The notes under the pieces were generated by a model. It had not been told where the DNA came from and made no database searches. It was given only the letters and a program-made list of their open reading frames with translations. The translations under genes were made by a program, and so were the position numbers. 12,577 nt of DNA from JBHIBA01 sp046758845 (GTDB lineage: Bacteria > UBA8248 > JACPRG01 > G963555815): contig JBHIBA010000120.1 in assembly GCA_046758845.1 (NCBI GenBank), positions 1-12,577 of the forward strand. The letters are read 5' to 3'. Positions 1-7,277 of the stretch are shown here, one piece after another (the stretch's first letter is position 1; each line of letters starts with the position of its first letter).

Positions 1-31
1 TGCCGGGCCGTCAAAAGTTTTGCTGGGGGGC

Positions 32-64
32 GCGGGGGGGCGCCTTACAAAAAGCGCCCCCCGC
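32..64. repeat. GC-rich inverted repeat (hairpin) of unknown role
   Basis: GGGGGGCGC at 35-43 is the exact reverse complement of GCGCCCCCC at 54-62. The 10-base spacer is A-rich. The arms can be lengthened by a GC/GC pair (32-33 with 63-64) if one G is bulged. No T-run follows on either strand, so a factor-independent terminator is not supported. It lies upstream of the first gene and could be the end of a transcript entering from outside the window or a simple GC-rich structure. Confidence 0.4.
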
Positions 65-72
65 ACAGATGG

Positions 73-101
73 TTGACCGGACATCGCGCGCAAGGTAAAG
101 T
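73..101 (+). promoter_or_regulatory. candidate sigma70-type promoter for the oxidoreductase-hyuBA unit
   Basis: TTGACC at 73-78 (5 of 6 matches to the -35 consensus) is followed after exactly 17 bases by TAAAGT at 96-101 (4 of 6 matches to TATAAT). Transcription would begin near 108, about 40 bases before the first start codon at 149. A GGGAG ribosome binding site lies at 134-138. The elements are seen; promoter function is inferred from consensus only. Confidence 0.4.
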
Positions 102-148
102 CGCCGCACGGGAAAAAATGCGGACCGCGTGACGGGAGAGCGAGAACG

Positions 149-1141
149 ATGCAATTTGGGATTCGGATTCCTTCCATTGCCTGGCCGAAACTGACCCACG
201 AGCGGGCCGGGGGACTCCGCGACTACGTCCAGCGATGCGAGGACCTGGGCTTTGACGCCTGTTGGGTCATCGACCACTACCTGAAAACGCCCCTCATCTA
301 CGCCGTCTCGTGGCTGGAGCCCATGACGACGCTGGCCTTTGTGGCCGGGTGCACGAAGACCATCAAGATCGGGACGGCGATACTGGTCCTGCCTTTCCGC
401 AACCCGGTTCTTCTGGCCAAAGAGGTGGCGACGCTCGATTATCTCTCCGGGGGGCGGTATGTCTTCGGCGTGGGCGCCGGTTGGGACCCCAAGGAATATG
501 AAACCTTGCACGTCAAGATCTCGGAACGGGGCCGGCGAACCGACGAGGTCCTGGCGGCCGCACGAAAGCTCCTCACCGAGGGGCGCGTGAGCTTCCAGGG
601 CAAGTTCTACAGCTTTGAAGACGTGGATTTTGATCCCCTCCCGCCCAAGATGCCGGAGGTCTGGGTCGCAGGAGGAGCCGCGACGCATGCGCCCGGCGCG
701 CCGGAATCCAACGTGATCCAGCCCACCGTCCTGAGGCGGATCCTCCAAGCGGACGCCTGGATCGTCCGCTCCAGCGGCAGCGGCGCCGAAGATATCCGGG
801 AAGACTACGAGATCGTGAAACAATACCTGAGGGACAACGGGCGGGACCCCGGCACCCTGAAGTACGTGGCCAGTCAGTTCCTTCACCTCGTAGAGGATTC
901 CAGCCGGGAGAAGTGCCTGGGGACCCAGAAGAATCGCTTTCAGGTCATGATGGGCAAGCACCGGGGTCTGGACCATCTCATGGCCTCTTACCTCTTCGGG
1001 ACTATCGAGGACGTCTACAAGCGGATCGACCAGTACGTAGAGCTGGGAACCCAGTACATGATCCTGAACCCCATCACCGACGAGATCGACCAGCTCGATC
1101 TCATCAAAAAGCACATCGTCGAAAAGTACGCCGACAAGTAG
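149..1141 (+). CDS. luciferase-like (LLM class) flavin- or F420-dependent oxidoreductase
   Basis: This 330-residue protein has the TIM-barrel bacterial luciferase-like fold, judged from its motifs. It begins with a beta strand MQFGIRIP. It carries KIGTAILVLPFRNPVLLAKE at about residues 73-92, then LDYLSGGR and FGVGAGWDPKEYETL at about 96-120, the typical cofactor-binding part of the family. Members use FMNH2 or F420 to oxidise, reduce or monooxygenate small molecules in the cytoplasm; I cannot tell which cofactor is used here. The length is normal for single-domain members. The ATG start has a GGGAG site (134-138) at suitable distance. The gene ends 38 bases before hyuB, on the same strand, so co-transcription is likely and a shared pathway plausible. 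No substrate can be assigned. Confidence 0.9.
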   Translation: MQFGIRIPSIAWPKLTHERAGGLRDYVQRCEDLGFDACWVIDHYLKTPLIYAVSWLEPMTTLAFVAGCTKTIKIGTAILVLPFRNPVLLAKEVATLDYLSGGRYVFGVGAGWDPKEYETLHVKISERGRRTDEVLAAARKLLTEGRVSFQGKFYSFEDVDFDPLPPKMPEVWVAGGAATHAPGAPESNVIQPTVLRRILQADAWIVRSSGSGAEDIREDYEIVKQYLRDNGRDPGTLKYVASQFLHLVEDSSREKCLGTQKNRFQVMMGKHRGLDHLMASYLFGTIEDVYKRIDQYVELGTQYMILNPITDEIDQLDLIKKHIVEKYADK

Positions 1142-1179
1142 TCAGGAGCAGACCCGGTAACTGAATCGGGGCGAAGAAA

Positions 1180-2856
1180 GTGGACGTCGATCCCATCCGG
1201 ATGGAAGTCTTCCGCCAGAGCATCATCGGCATCGCCGAAGAGATGGGGATGAAGATGAAGCGGGCGGCCTTTTCCACCATCATCAAGGAACGGGACGACC
1301 GTTCCTGCGCCTTCTTCACGCCCGCTTTGGAGATGGTGGCCCAGGCCGATCACCTTCCCTCCCACCTGGGTCTTCTGGTGCACGCGGTGAAGAACGCCAT
1401 CCTCAGGGTCGGACCGGAGAACCTCCGCCCCGGCGACATCACCATCCACAACGACCCCTTCATCGGGGGTTCCCACTTGCCGGACATCACCACCATCATG
1501 CCCGTCTTCGTGGATGGGGAGATCCTGGCCTACAACGCCGTCATCGCCCACTGGACGGACGTCGGGGGAAGGGCCCCGGGAAGCCTCGCGGGCGACGCGA
1601 AAAGCATCGTCGAGGAGGGGCTCCGTCTTCCGCCCATGAAGATGGTGGAGGAGGGAGAGGTCCGCGAGGACTTGCTCGAGCTGATTCTTTCGAATGTTCG
1701 GGTCCCCGACGACATCCGGGGCGACCTGCGGGCCCAGCTCGCCGCCAACCGGGTCGGCGAACAGCGGTTCCGCGAGCTGGCGAAGAAGTTCGGCAAGGAC
1801 GAGCTGAAGGAGCTCATGGCGGCCATCATCGATTATTCCTACCGGCGGACGCGCCGGGAAATCGGGAAGCTCCCCGACGGGGTCTACACGTTCGAGGATG
1901 TCGTGGACGACGACGGGTCCTCCGATGCCCCCCTGCCCATCCGGGTGCGGGTGGACATCTCCGGCGAGGACATGAAGGTGGACTTCACGGATTCGGCCGC
2001 GCAGCGCCCCGGGCCGGTGAACGCCGTGCTTTCGGTGACCCACTCGGCTACGTACTTCACGCTGAAGTGCCTCATTGACCCCAACATCCCCACAAACTCC
2101 GGCGTCTTCCGCTCCGTCGAGATCCTCGCGCCTGCGGGAACGATCGTGAACGCCCGGCCGCCCGCGGCCGTCGGGGGCGGCAGCCTGGAGACCTCTCAGC
2201 GCATCGTGGATACCCTTGTCGGCTGCTTCTCGCAGTTCGCCCCGGACCGGATGAGCGCGGCCGGCAGCGGGACCTTCAACTGCGTGACCTTCGGAGGCTA
2301 TGACACGGTTCGCAACCGTCCGTTCGTCATCCTCGAACAGAACTCGGGCGGCGGCGGCGGCCGGAAGGGACATGACGGCCTCAAGGTATCGAGGAACAAC
2401 ATCTCCAACACCCCCAATAACCCCATCGAGGTGGTGGAAGCCGAGTTTCCCCTGCGGGTCGAGTGCTATGAGTTCTTGCCCGACTCCGGCGGTGCGGGGC
2501 AGTGGGTGGGGGGGTTGGGGGCGAGAAAGGTCTACCGGCTTTTGGCCGATCAGACCATCACCATCCTGGCCGACCGCATCCGGACGCCCCCGTGGGGGGT
2601 GCTCGGAGGGGAGCCCGGCCGAAACGGGAGATATGTGGTCCAGGGAAAGAACGGCGAGCGCGAGCTTCGATCCAAGTCCACGACGCACGCCCTCGCCGGT
2701 GAGGCGATGGTCATCGAGACCACTGCGGGCGGAGGGTACGGTCCCCCCGAAAAGAGGGATCCGGCCTGGATCGAAAGAGACCTCCGCGCGGGATACTTCA
2801 CCCCCGAGAAGCGCGCGCGCGGCATTCTGCCCGCCGGGGGCGGGCGGCGCGAATGA
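1180..2856 (+). CDS. hyuB: hydantoinase B/oxoprolinase family protein (HyuB-type subunit)
   Basis: This 558-residue protein is a full-length HyuB/oxoprolinase C-terminal-type subunit. Family signatures are seen in order: DPIRMEVFRQ at the N-terminus, an ERDDRSCAFFTPALEMVAQADHLPSHLG-like block near 37-64 (read as conserved positions), HNDPFIGGSHLPD at 90-102, AHWTDVGG at 123-130, and NTPNNPIEVVE plus FPLRVECYEFLPDSGGAGQW in the last third. Known relatives pair with HyuA to form ATP-dependent amidohydrolases (N-methylhydantoinase, 5-oxoprolinase, caprolactamase) or, with extra subunits, acetone/acetophenone carboxylases. No additional carboxylase subunit is present here, which slightly favours amide hydrolysis. 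The start is GTG; the conserved DPI segment begins at codon 4, so the next ATG (1201) would cut family sequence. The ribosome binding site is weak. The stop overlaps the hyuA start by 4 bp, suggesting translational coupling. Confidence 0.92.
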   Translation: MDVDPIRMEVFRQSIIGIAEEMGMKMKRAAFSTIIKERDDRSCAFFTPALEMVAQADHLPSHLGLLVHAVKNAILRVGPENLRPGDITIHNDPFIGGSHLPDITTIMPVFVDGEILAYNAVIAHWTDVGGRAPGSLAGDAKSIVEEGLRLPPMKMVEEGEVREDLLELILSNVRVPDDIRGDLRAQLAANRVGEQRFRELAKKFGKDELKELMAAIIDYSYRRTRREIGKLPDGVYTFEDVVDDDGSSDAPLPIRVRVDISGEDMKVDFTDSAAQRPGPVNAVLSVTHSATYFTLKCLIDPNIPTNSGVFRSVEILAPAGTIVNARPPAAVGGGSLETSQRIVDTLVGCFSQFAPDRMSAAGSGTFNCVTFGGYDTVRNRPFVILEQNSGGGGGRKGHDGLKVSRNNISNTPNNPIEVVEAEFPLRVECYEFLPDSGGAGQWVGGLGARKVYRLLADQTITILADRIRTPPWGVLGGEPGRNGRYVVQGKNGERELRSKSTTHALAGEAMVIETTAGGGYGPPEKRDPAWIERDLRAGYFTPEKRARGILPAGGGRRE

Positions 2857-4898
2857 GCGTCCGCGTCGGCGTGGACGTCGGCGGAACGTTCACCGACATC
2901 GTCCTCTTCGAAGAGGAATCGGGGGCCTTCCACATTCAAAAGGTCCTCACCCAGCCGGACGACCTGGCGAACGGGATCCTCTCCGGGTTGCAGAGCGCGC
3001 TGAGGGAACACGGACTGCCGGGAAATTCCATCGTCAGCCTGATCCAGGGAACGACGACCGCCCTCAACGCCATCCTGGAGGGAAAGACCGCGCGCACCGG
3101 GCTGATCACCAACCGGGGCTTTCGCGACCTGCTGGAGATCGGCCGGGAACGCCGCCCGGAGATGTACAACCTTCTCCAGGAAAAGGCGCAGCCTCTGATT
3201 CCCCGGGAGCTCCGCCGGGAGATCGGCCAGCGGAGCGACTACCGGGGAGAGACGCTCTCGCCCCTTCGCGCGGAGGAAGTGGACGAGATCACCGGCGACT
3301 TTCTCGCCGATGGGGTCAAGGCGGTGGCGGTGGTTCTTCTGCACGCCTACGCCTCGCCGGATGCGGAGGCCGAGATCCAAGGGCGAATCGCCGAGATCGC
3401 CCCTGACCTCCGCGTCTCCACCTCCCATGAGGTCCTCTCCGAGTACCGGGAGTACGAGCGTCTGTGTCTGACCACCCTCAACGCCTCCCTCATGCCCGTC
3501 ATGGATCGCTATCTCGATGCCTTCTCCAAGGGCCTGGCGGGGATGCTTCGGCCGGACGTTCACCTCATGATGACGCATTCGGCCGGCGGTCTCATGACCT
3601 TCGACACAGCCCGGCGGCGCCCGATCCAGAGCGCCCTATCGGGACCGGCGGCCGGTGTGAGCGGGGCGGCGGCGTTCGGCGCGGCCGTCGGCCGGCAGAC
3701 GCTGATCACGATGGACATGGGAGGGACTTCCTGCGACGTGGGCCTGGTGGCGGACGGCGTACCGGCCAAGGTGCTGGAGAGCCGGATCGCCGGTTATCCC
3801 GTGCGCCTTCCCATGGTGGACGTACACTCCATCGGCGCCGGGGGCGGCTCCCTTGCGTGGATCGACGCGGGCGGACTCTTGCGCGTGGGGCCGGAGAGCG
3901 CCGGGGCCGACCCGGGGCCCGCCTGCTACGGCCGCGGAGGCCGGCATCCGACCGTGACCGATGCCAATCTGGTCCTGGGGAGGATCGACGTCGAAGCCTC
4001 CCTGGGAGAGGGCCTGCGGCTCGACGCAGGGGCGGCGCACAGGGGCATCGAAGAGCATGTGGCCCGCCCCTTGAACATCTCGGTCCTCCAAGCGGCTCAG
4101 GGGATCATCGACATTGCCAATGCGGCCATGTCCCGGGCGATCCAGGTCATGTCGGTCGAGCGGGGAATCGACCCCCGGGAGATCTTACTGGTGGCCTACG
4201 GGGGAGCCGGTCCCCTTCATGCAGCCGACATCGCGGAGGAGGTGCGCATCCCGGAGGTCCTCGTTCCCCGCTATCCGGGATTGCTTTCGGCGCTGGGGAC
4301 GCTTCTGTCCGACCCGGTCCAGGAGAGGTCGCAGACCTTCCTCACGCCGACGCTGTCAGCAGACGTCCCCGCGATGAACGCCGCCCTCAAACGGATGGAA
4401 CAAGAGTGCTTGAGGCACCTCGGTCTTCCGTCCCGAACTCCCGAGGTGGAGGTCCGCCGCAGCGCGGACGTCCGGTACCGCGGACAGGCCTTCACGCTGG
4501 ACCTGGCGCTCCCCGACCGGGACTTGACCTCCGAGGACTTGCCCCGCATCAACGAGGGTTTTGTCGGGCAGTACACCGGGCTCTACTCTTTCGCCAACCC
4601 CGAGCGGGCCATCGAATTCCTGAACCTCCGGGTCGTTTTGAGGCGGAGGATTCCCAAGCCGCAAATCCGGGAACTCCCGGCCCCTGGGGACAGGGGCGCC
4701 CCCCCGGTGAAGATCCGCCGGGCTTACTTCGCGGGAAAGGAGGTGGAAGCCGCCTACGTGGGCCGGCGGGACCTTTTGCGGGGGGAAGAAGTCAGGGGTC
4801 CCGCAGTGATCTCTGAGCTCGGGGGCACGACGGTTGTCCCCATCGGGCAGGCCGCCCGGGTGGACCCGATGGGCAACTTGAGGATTGAATCCTCTTGA
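2853..4898 (+). CDS. hyuA: hydantoinase A/oxoprolinase family protein (HyuA-type, ATP-binding subunit)
   Basis: This 681-residue protein matches the usual HyuA length. The N-terminal domain starts with the ASKHA-like phosphate motif GVDVGGTFTD (residues 6-15) and continues with IQGTTTALNAILEGK (64-78) and TRGF-like TNRGF (86-90). The central domain has SHEVLSEYREYER (191-203), THSAGGLMTF (241-250), SGPAAGVSGA (263-272), a second phosphate loop MDMGGTSCD (287-295), SIGAGGGS (326-333), ADPGPACYG (352-360) and AYGGAGPLHAADIAEE (448-463). The C-terminal region past about 500 is the less conserved beta domain. The family binds and hydrolyses ATP to activate the amide or carboxylation substrate bound with HyuB. 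ATG lies in an ATGA overlap with hyuB. The exact substrate (hydantoin, 5-oxoproline, lactam or other) cannot be read from the sequence. Confidence 0.93.
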   Translation: MSVRVGVDVGGTFTDIVLFEEESGAFHIQKVLTQPDDLANGILSGLQSALREHGLPGNSIVSLIQGTTTALNAILEGKTARTGLITNRGFRDLLEIGRERRPEMYNLLQEKAQPLIPRELRREIGQRSDYRGETLSPLRAEEVDEITGDFLADGVKAVAVVLLHAYASPDAEAEIQGRIAEIAPDLRVSTSHEVLSEYREYERLCLTTLNASLMPVMDRYLDAFSKGLAGMLRPDVHLMMTHSAGGLMTFDTARRRPIQSALSGPAAGVSGAAAFGAAVGRQTLITMDMGGTSCDVGLVADGVPAKVLESRIAGYPVRLPMVDVHSIGAGGGSLAWIDAGGLLRVGPESAGADPGPACYGRGGRHPTVTDANLVLGRIDVEASLGEGLRLDAGAAHRGIEEHVARPLNISVLQAAQGIIDIANAAMSRAIQVMSVERGIDPREILLVAYGGAGPLHAADIAEEVRIPEVLVPRYPGLLSALGTLLSDPVQERSQTFLTPTLSADVPAMNAALKRMEQECLRHLGLPSRTPEVEVRRSADVRYRGQAFTLDLALPDRDLTSEDLPRINEGFVGQYTGLYSFANPERAIEFLNLRVVLRRRIPKPQIRELPAPGDRGAPPVKIRRAYFAGKEVEAAYVGRRDLLRGEEVRGPAVISELGGTTVVPIGQAARVDPMGNLRIESS

Positions 4899-4931
4899 GC
4901 TTGGCCTCGCGCGGGATTCCGCGTGCTATGA

Positions 4932-4960
4932 TTGACATGCCGACGGGAATCCGTTACAGT
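4932..4960 (+). promoter_or_regulatory. candidate sigma70 promoter of the transporter operon
   Basis: A perfect -35 box TTGACA (4932-4937) is followed after exactly 17 bases by TACAGT (4955-4960, 4 of 6 matches to TATAAT). Predicted start of transcription is near 4967, giving an untranslated leader of about 184 bases before the binding-protein ATG at 5151. A second possible element, extended -10 TGCTATGAT at 4924-4932, sits directly upstream and overlaps the -35 box by one base; it lacks a well-placed -35. Promoter activity is inferred. Confidence 0.5.
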
Positions 4961-4966
4961 TTTTGT

Positions 4967-5150
4967 GCATCCAGGACAGACAGCCTGCGATCTCAGCGGG
5001 GAAGGGCAGACGCGCCGTCTTTCCGGGTAAAGGAAGGGCGAGGCAGGGAGGTTCCAACCTTTCGGGGGGCGGTTGCGCGAAGCAGGGTGCTTTCTTTCCA
5101 TGACCCTGTAGGAAAATCTAAACGCCATAGAGACAGGAGGAGGGCTTTCC
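4967..5150 (+). promoter_or_regulatory. long 5' leader of the binding-protein gene with small hairpins
   Basis: If the promoter at 4932-4960 is used, this stretch is an untranslated leader. It contains AGACG-CGC-CGTCT (5008-5020), with GGAA (5000-5003) able to pair with TTCC (5021-5024) around a 4-base bulge. It also holds AGGTT-CC-AACCT (5049-5060), which competes with CAACC (5055-5059) pairing to GGTTG (5071-5075). A third hairpin AAGCA-GGG-TGCTT (5080-5092) is followed by a pyrimidine-rich TCTTTCC. Mutually exclusive pairings can act in attenuation, but the stems are short. I do not recognise a known riboswitch. The leader ends in a strong AGGAGGAGGG (5135-5144). Confidence 0.3.
5135..5144 (+). 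promoter_or_regulatory. strong ribosome binding site of the binding-protein gene
   Basis: AGGAGGAGGG ends 6 bases before the ATG at 5151. It is the best anti-16S match in the window and suits a protein made in excess over its membrane partners. It also fixes the start codon, directly ahead of a signal peptide. Confidence 0.8.
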
Positions 5151-6305
5151 ATGAAACCGTTCAAAAAGTTGCTGATTCTCGTGTGTGGTTTGGGCCTGGG
5201 CCTAAGCGGTGCGGCGCTGGCGCAGGATACCATCAAGATCGGTCTGGTGCAGCCGCTGACCGGACCGGTCTCCTTCGGAGGGAACACGCTTCTCAACGGC
5301 GCGCGCCTGGCCGTTGAGGAGATCAACGCGAAGGGCGGTGTCATCGGAAAGAAGCTGGAGCTTGTCCCCGAGGACGGTCAATGCGTTCCGCCCAAAATGG
5401 CGAACGCCGCCGAAAAGCTCATCGTCCGGGATAAGGTCAACGTCATTTTCGGGGCCTACTGCTCGTCCTCATCTGCGGTCGTCAAGCCCGTCACGGCCAA
5501 GTACCGCGTCCCCCAGATCACCGGCGTTTCCACCTCTCCCAAGCTGACGCAAAAGGCGACGGACTGGTTCTTCCGCGCCCAGGGAACGTCAGCGATGTAC
5601 GCAGCAGCCCTGACGCCGGAGTTGATCAAGGGGGGGGTCAAGCGGGTGGCCTTCGTCGTGATCAACGATGACTGGGGCCGGGGTGTGGCCGCTGAGTTCG
5701 GAAGCCAAATCAAGGCCAAAGGGGGAACCGTAGCCGAAACCCTCATTTTCGATCGTAAGGATAAGGACCTGAGCACGTATCTGACGAAGGCCCGTGCGCT
5801 GGGAGTGAATGGGATCATTTCGGCTTGCTACACGCCCCACTGCATTGCCATCGCCAAGCAGGCGAAAGAAGTGGGCCTGAAGGCGCAAATTTATGGCGAA
5901 GGGGCCTGGACGACGGCGCCCTTCTACCGCGGCGCCGGCAAGGCCGGTGACGGCGCGATCGGCTTTGTGGAATACGTCCACACCATCGACACCGCCAAGA
6001 ACCGTGCCTTTGTCAAGAAGTACAGGGCCAGGCACAAAGAGAACCCGACGAAGTACAGCGCGGCCGGGGACACGGTGACGAGGATCATTGTCCAGGCCAT
6101 CAAGCGGGCGGGCAGCGCCGACCGCAAGGCCATCCGCGACGCCCTGGAGAAAACCAACTATGACAGCCTCGTGGGAACCTTCATGTTCACATCGAACGAC
6201 AACCCAACCTTCAGTCACCAGGCTTACGGTTTCGACTACTACATGACGAAGAACGTGGGTGGCGAGCCTAAGATCATGAAGACCGTCCGCATTGAGAAGC
6301 CGTAA
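5151..6305 (+). CDS. branched-chain-amino-acid-type ABC transporter substrate-binding protein
   Basis: This 384-residue exported protein captures the ligand in the periplasm for the LivHMGF-type transporter that follows. The signal peptide is clear: KPFKK, a hydrophobic core, then AALA-QDT, with predicted cleavage after residue 24. The mature part starts with IKIGLVQPLTGPVSFGG and matches the Peripla_BP_6/LivJ-LivK fold. C78 (DGQC) and C104 (GAYCSSSS) sit where LivJ/LivK have their disulfide. The serines after C104, GVSTSP (125-130) and YGEG (248-251, E250) align by eye with the LivJ contacts for an amino-acid head group. An additional pair, C226 and C231 (ACYTPHC), is not in LivJ. The ligand need not be leucine, since such proteins in catabolic clusters bind varied amino acids, amides and aromatic acids. 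There is no lipobox cysteine at the cleavage site, so it should be soluble. Confidence 0.93.
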   Translation: MKPFKKLLILVCGLGLGLSGAALAQDTIKIGLVQPLTGPVSFGGNTLLNGARLAVEEINAKGGVIGKKLELVPEDGQCVPPKMANAAEKLIVRDKVNVIFGAYCSSSSAVVKPVTAKYRVPQITGVSTSPKLTQKATDWFFRAQGTSAMYAAALTPELIKGGVKRVAFVVINDDWGRGVAAEFGSQIKAKGGTVAETLIFDRKDKDLSTYLTKARALGVNGIISACYTPHCIAIAKQAKEVGLKAQIYGEGAWTTAPFYRGAGKAGDGAIGFVEYVHTIDTAKNRAFVKKYRARHKENPTKYSAAGDTVTRIIVQAIKRAGSADRKAIRDALEKTNYDSLVGTFMFTSNDNPTFSHQAYGFDYYMTKNVGGEPKIMKTVRIEKP

Positions 6306-6321
6306 TCCGCGGTCGTTGCGC

Positions 6322-6379
6322 AATGGTCCCGCCCGCCCTCCGGATGGAGGGCGGGCGGGACCATTCTTTTGTGTGTTTT
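6322..6379 (+). terminator. intercistronic intrinsic terminator / stabilising stem-loop after the binding-protein gene
   Basis: Positions 6322-6341 and 6346-6365 form a perfect 20-bp GC-rich stem around the tetraloop GGAT, followed by CTTTTGTGTGTTTT (6366-6379). It starts 17 bases after the binding-protein stop. The permease gene, in the same direction, begins only 20 bases after the tail. The shape is that of a factor-independent terminator. Since the rest of the operon lies downstream with no clear promoter, partial read-through or protection of the upstream mRNA from 3' decay is the likely use, giving more binding protein than membrane components. Confidence 0.85.
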
Positions 6380-6398
6380 CGCAAGCTAAGGGGTTTCG

Positions 6399-7277
6399 AT
6401 GGAGCTGGCCATCCGCCTCACGGTCCAGGGCCTGATCATCGGTTGCGGTTATGCCCTCATCGCCATCGGGCTGACGATGATCTTCGGCCTGATGGACATC
6501 GCCAACTTCGCCCACGGGGAGTTCTTCGTCCTCGGGTCTTACTTCGCCTTTACGCTGGCGAAGCTGTTCACCGTTTTTGAGTCCGTCATCGCCAATTACT
6601 TTCTCGGCCTCATCATCGGCACCATCGCCACGATGGCCTTTGGATTGTTTCTGGATAAGGTCGTTTTCAAGAAGCTTCGCGAAGAGCCGCTGCTGACGGC
6701 CACGATGGCGACCATCGGCCTGTCCATCTTCCTGGCCTACCTCACGCAGGCGATTTGGGGCTTCTGGCCGAGGCAGATGCCGACGCCCTTCGGCTTGGAC
6801 CCCTTCGAGTGGGGACCGGTGGTCATGCCCCCCATCCGCCTGTTCATTCTGGTGGTCACGGGGCTTTGCATCGGGGCCTTCCACGTCCTTTTGCGCCACA
6901 CCCGGCTCGGCAAGGCCGTCCGGGCGACTTTCCAGAACAAGGAGTCGGCGGCGCTGGTGGGGATCGAGATCAACCGGGTTTACACCTGGTCCTTCGCCGT
7001 CGGGGCTGCAATGGCGGCCATCGCCGGCATCATGGTGTCCACCTTCCAGCCGCTGGATCCCGTCTCCGGCGGCTTCGCGACGTTGAAGGCGTTCATCGTC
7101 GTGATCCTGGGCGGGATGGGGACCTTCGTGGGGGCGATCGTCGCGGGTCTGGGCCTCGGCGTGGCCGAGGCCCTCGGGGCTGGTTTCGTCGCCTCCGATT
7201 ATAAGGACGCGTTCGGCTTTCTGTTCGTCATCGTCTTCCTTCTGTTCAGGCCGCAGGGGATCTTCGGGGAGAAATGA
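6399..7277 (+). CDS. livH: branched-chain-amino-acid-type ABC transporter permease, LivH family
   Basis: This 292-residue inner-membrane protein forms one half of the translocation channel. It is hydrophobic throughout, with about eight predicted membrane segments. LivH-family signatures are GLTMIFGLMDIANFAHGEFF near residues 24-43, a cytoplasmic loop ending NKESAALVGIEINRVYTWSF (the contact region for the ATPases, near 176-195), and FIVVILGGMGTFVGAIVAGL near 231-250, ending LFRPQGIFGEK. The ATG has TAAGGGG (6387-6393) five bases upstream. The stop overlaps the next gene's ATG by 4 bp (ATGA), so the two permeases are probably translated together. It pairs with the downstream LivM-type protein. 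The gene symbol reflects family membership, not proven leucine transport. Confidence 0.93.
   Translation: MELAIRLTVQGLIIGCGYALIAIGLTMIFGLMDIANFAHGEFFVLGSYFAFTLAKLFTVFESVIANYFLGLIIGTIATMAFGLFLDKVVFKKLREEPLLTATMATIGLSIFLAYLTQAIWGFWPRQMPTPFGLDPFEWGPVVMPPIRLFILVVTGLCIGAFHVLLRHTRLGKAVRATFQNKESAALVGIEINRVYTWSFAVGAAMAAIAGIMVSTFQPLDPVSGGFATLKAFIVVILGGMGTFVGAIVAGLGLGVAEALGAGFVASDYKDAFGFLFVIVFLLFRPQGIFGEK

Noticed and set aside
32..64. Terminator at the window start
   Set aside because: The stem is good but no T-run follows on either strand, so it is listed only as an inverted repeat.
1015..2688. 557-residue open frame on the minus strand opposite hyuB
   Set aside because: It is a GC-bias shadow: the plus strand encodes a fully conserved HyuB here, and the minus frame has no recognisable motif.
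4965..5030. Possible 21-codon leader peptide starting with GTG
   Set aside because: The GTG falls at the predicted transcription start, has no ribosome binding site and the peptide is not enriched in a regulatory amino acid.
4895..5317. 140-residue plus-strand frame covering the leader and the start of the binding-protein gene
   Set aside because: It overlaps the signal-peptide region of a clear gene in another frame, covers the predicted promoter and has no family features.
5589..6899. 436-residue minus-strand open frame across the binding protein and LivH genes
   Set aside because: Its sequence is rich in Asp, Gly, Arg and His without family motifs. It crosses the terminator hairpin and opposes two well-supported genes.
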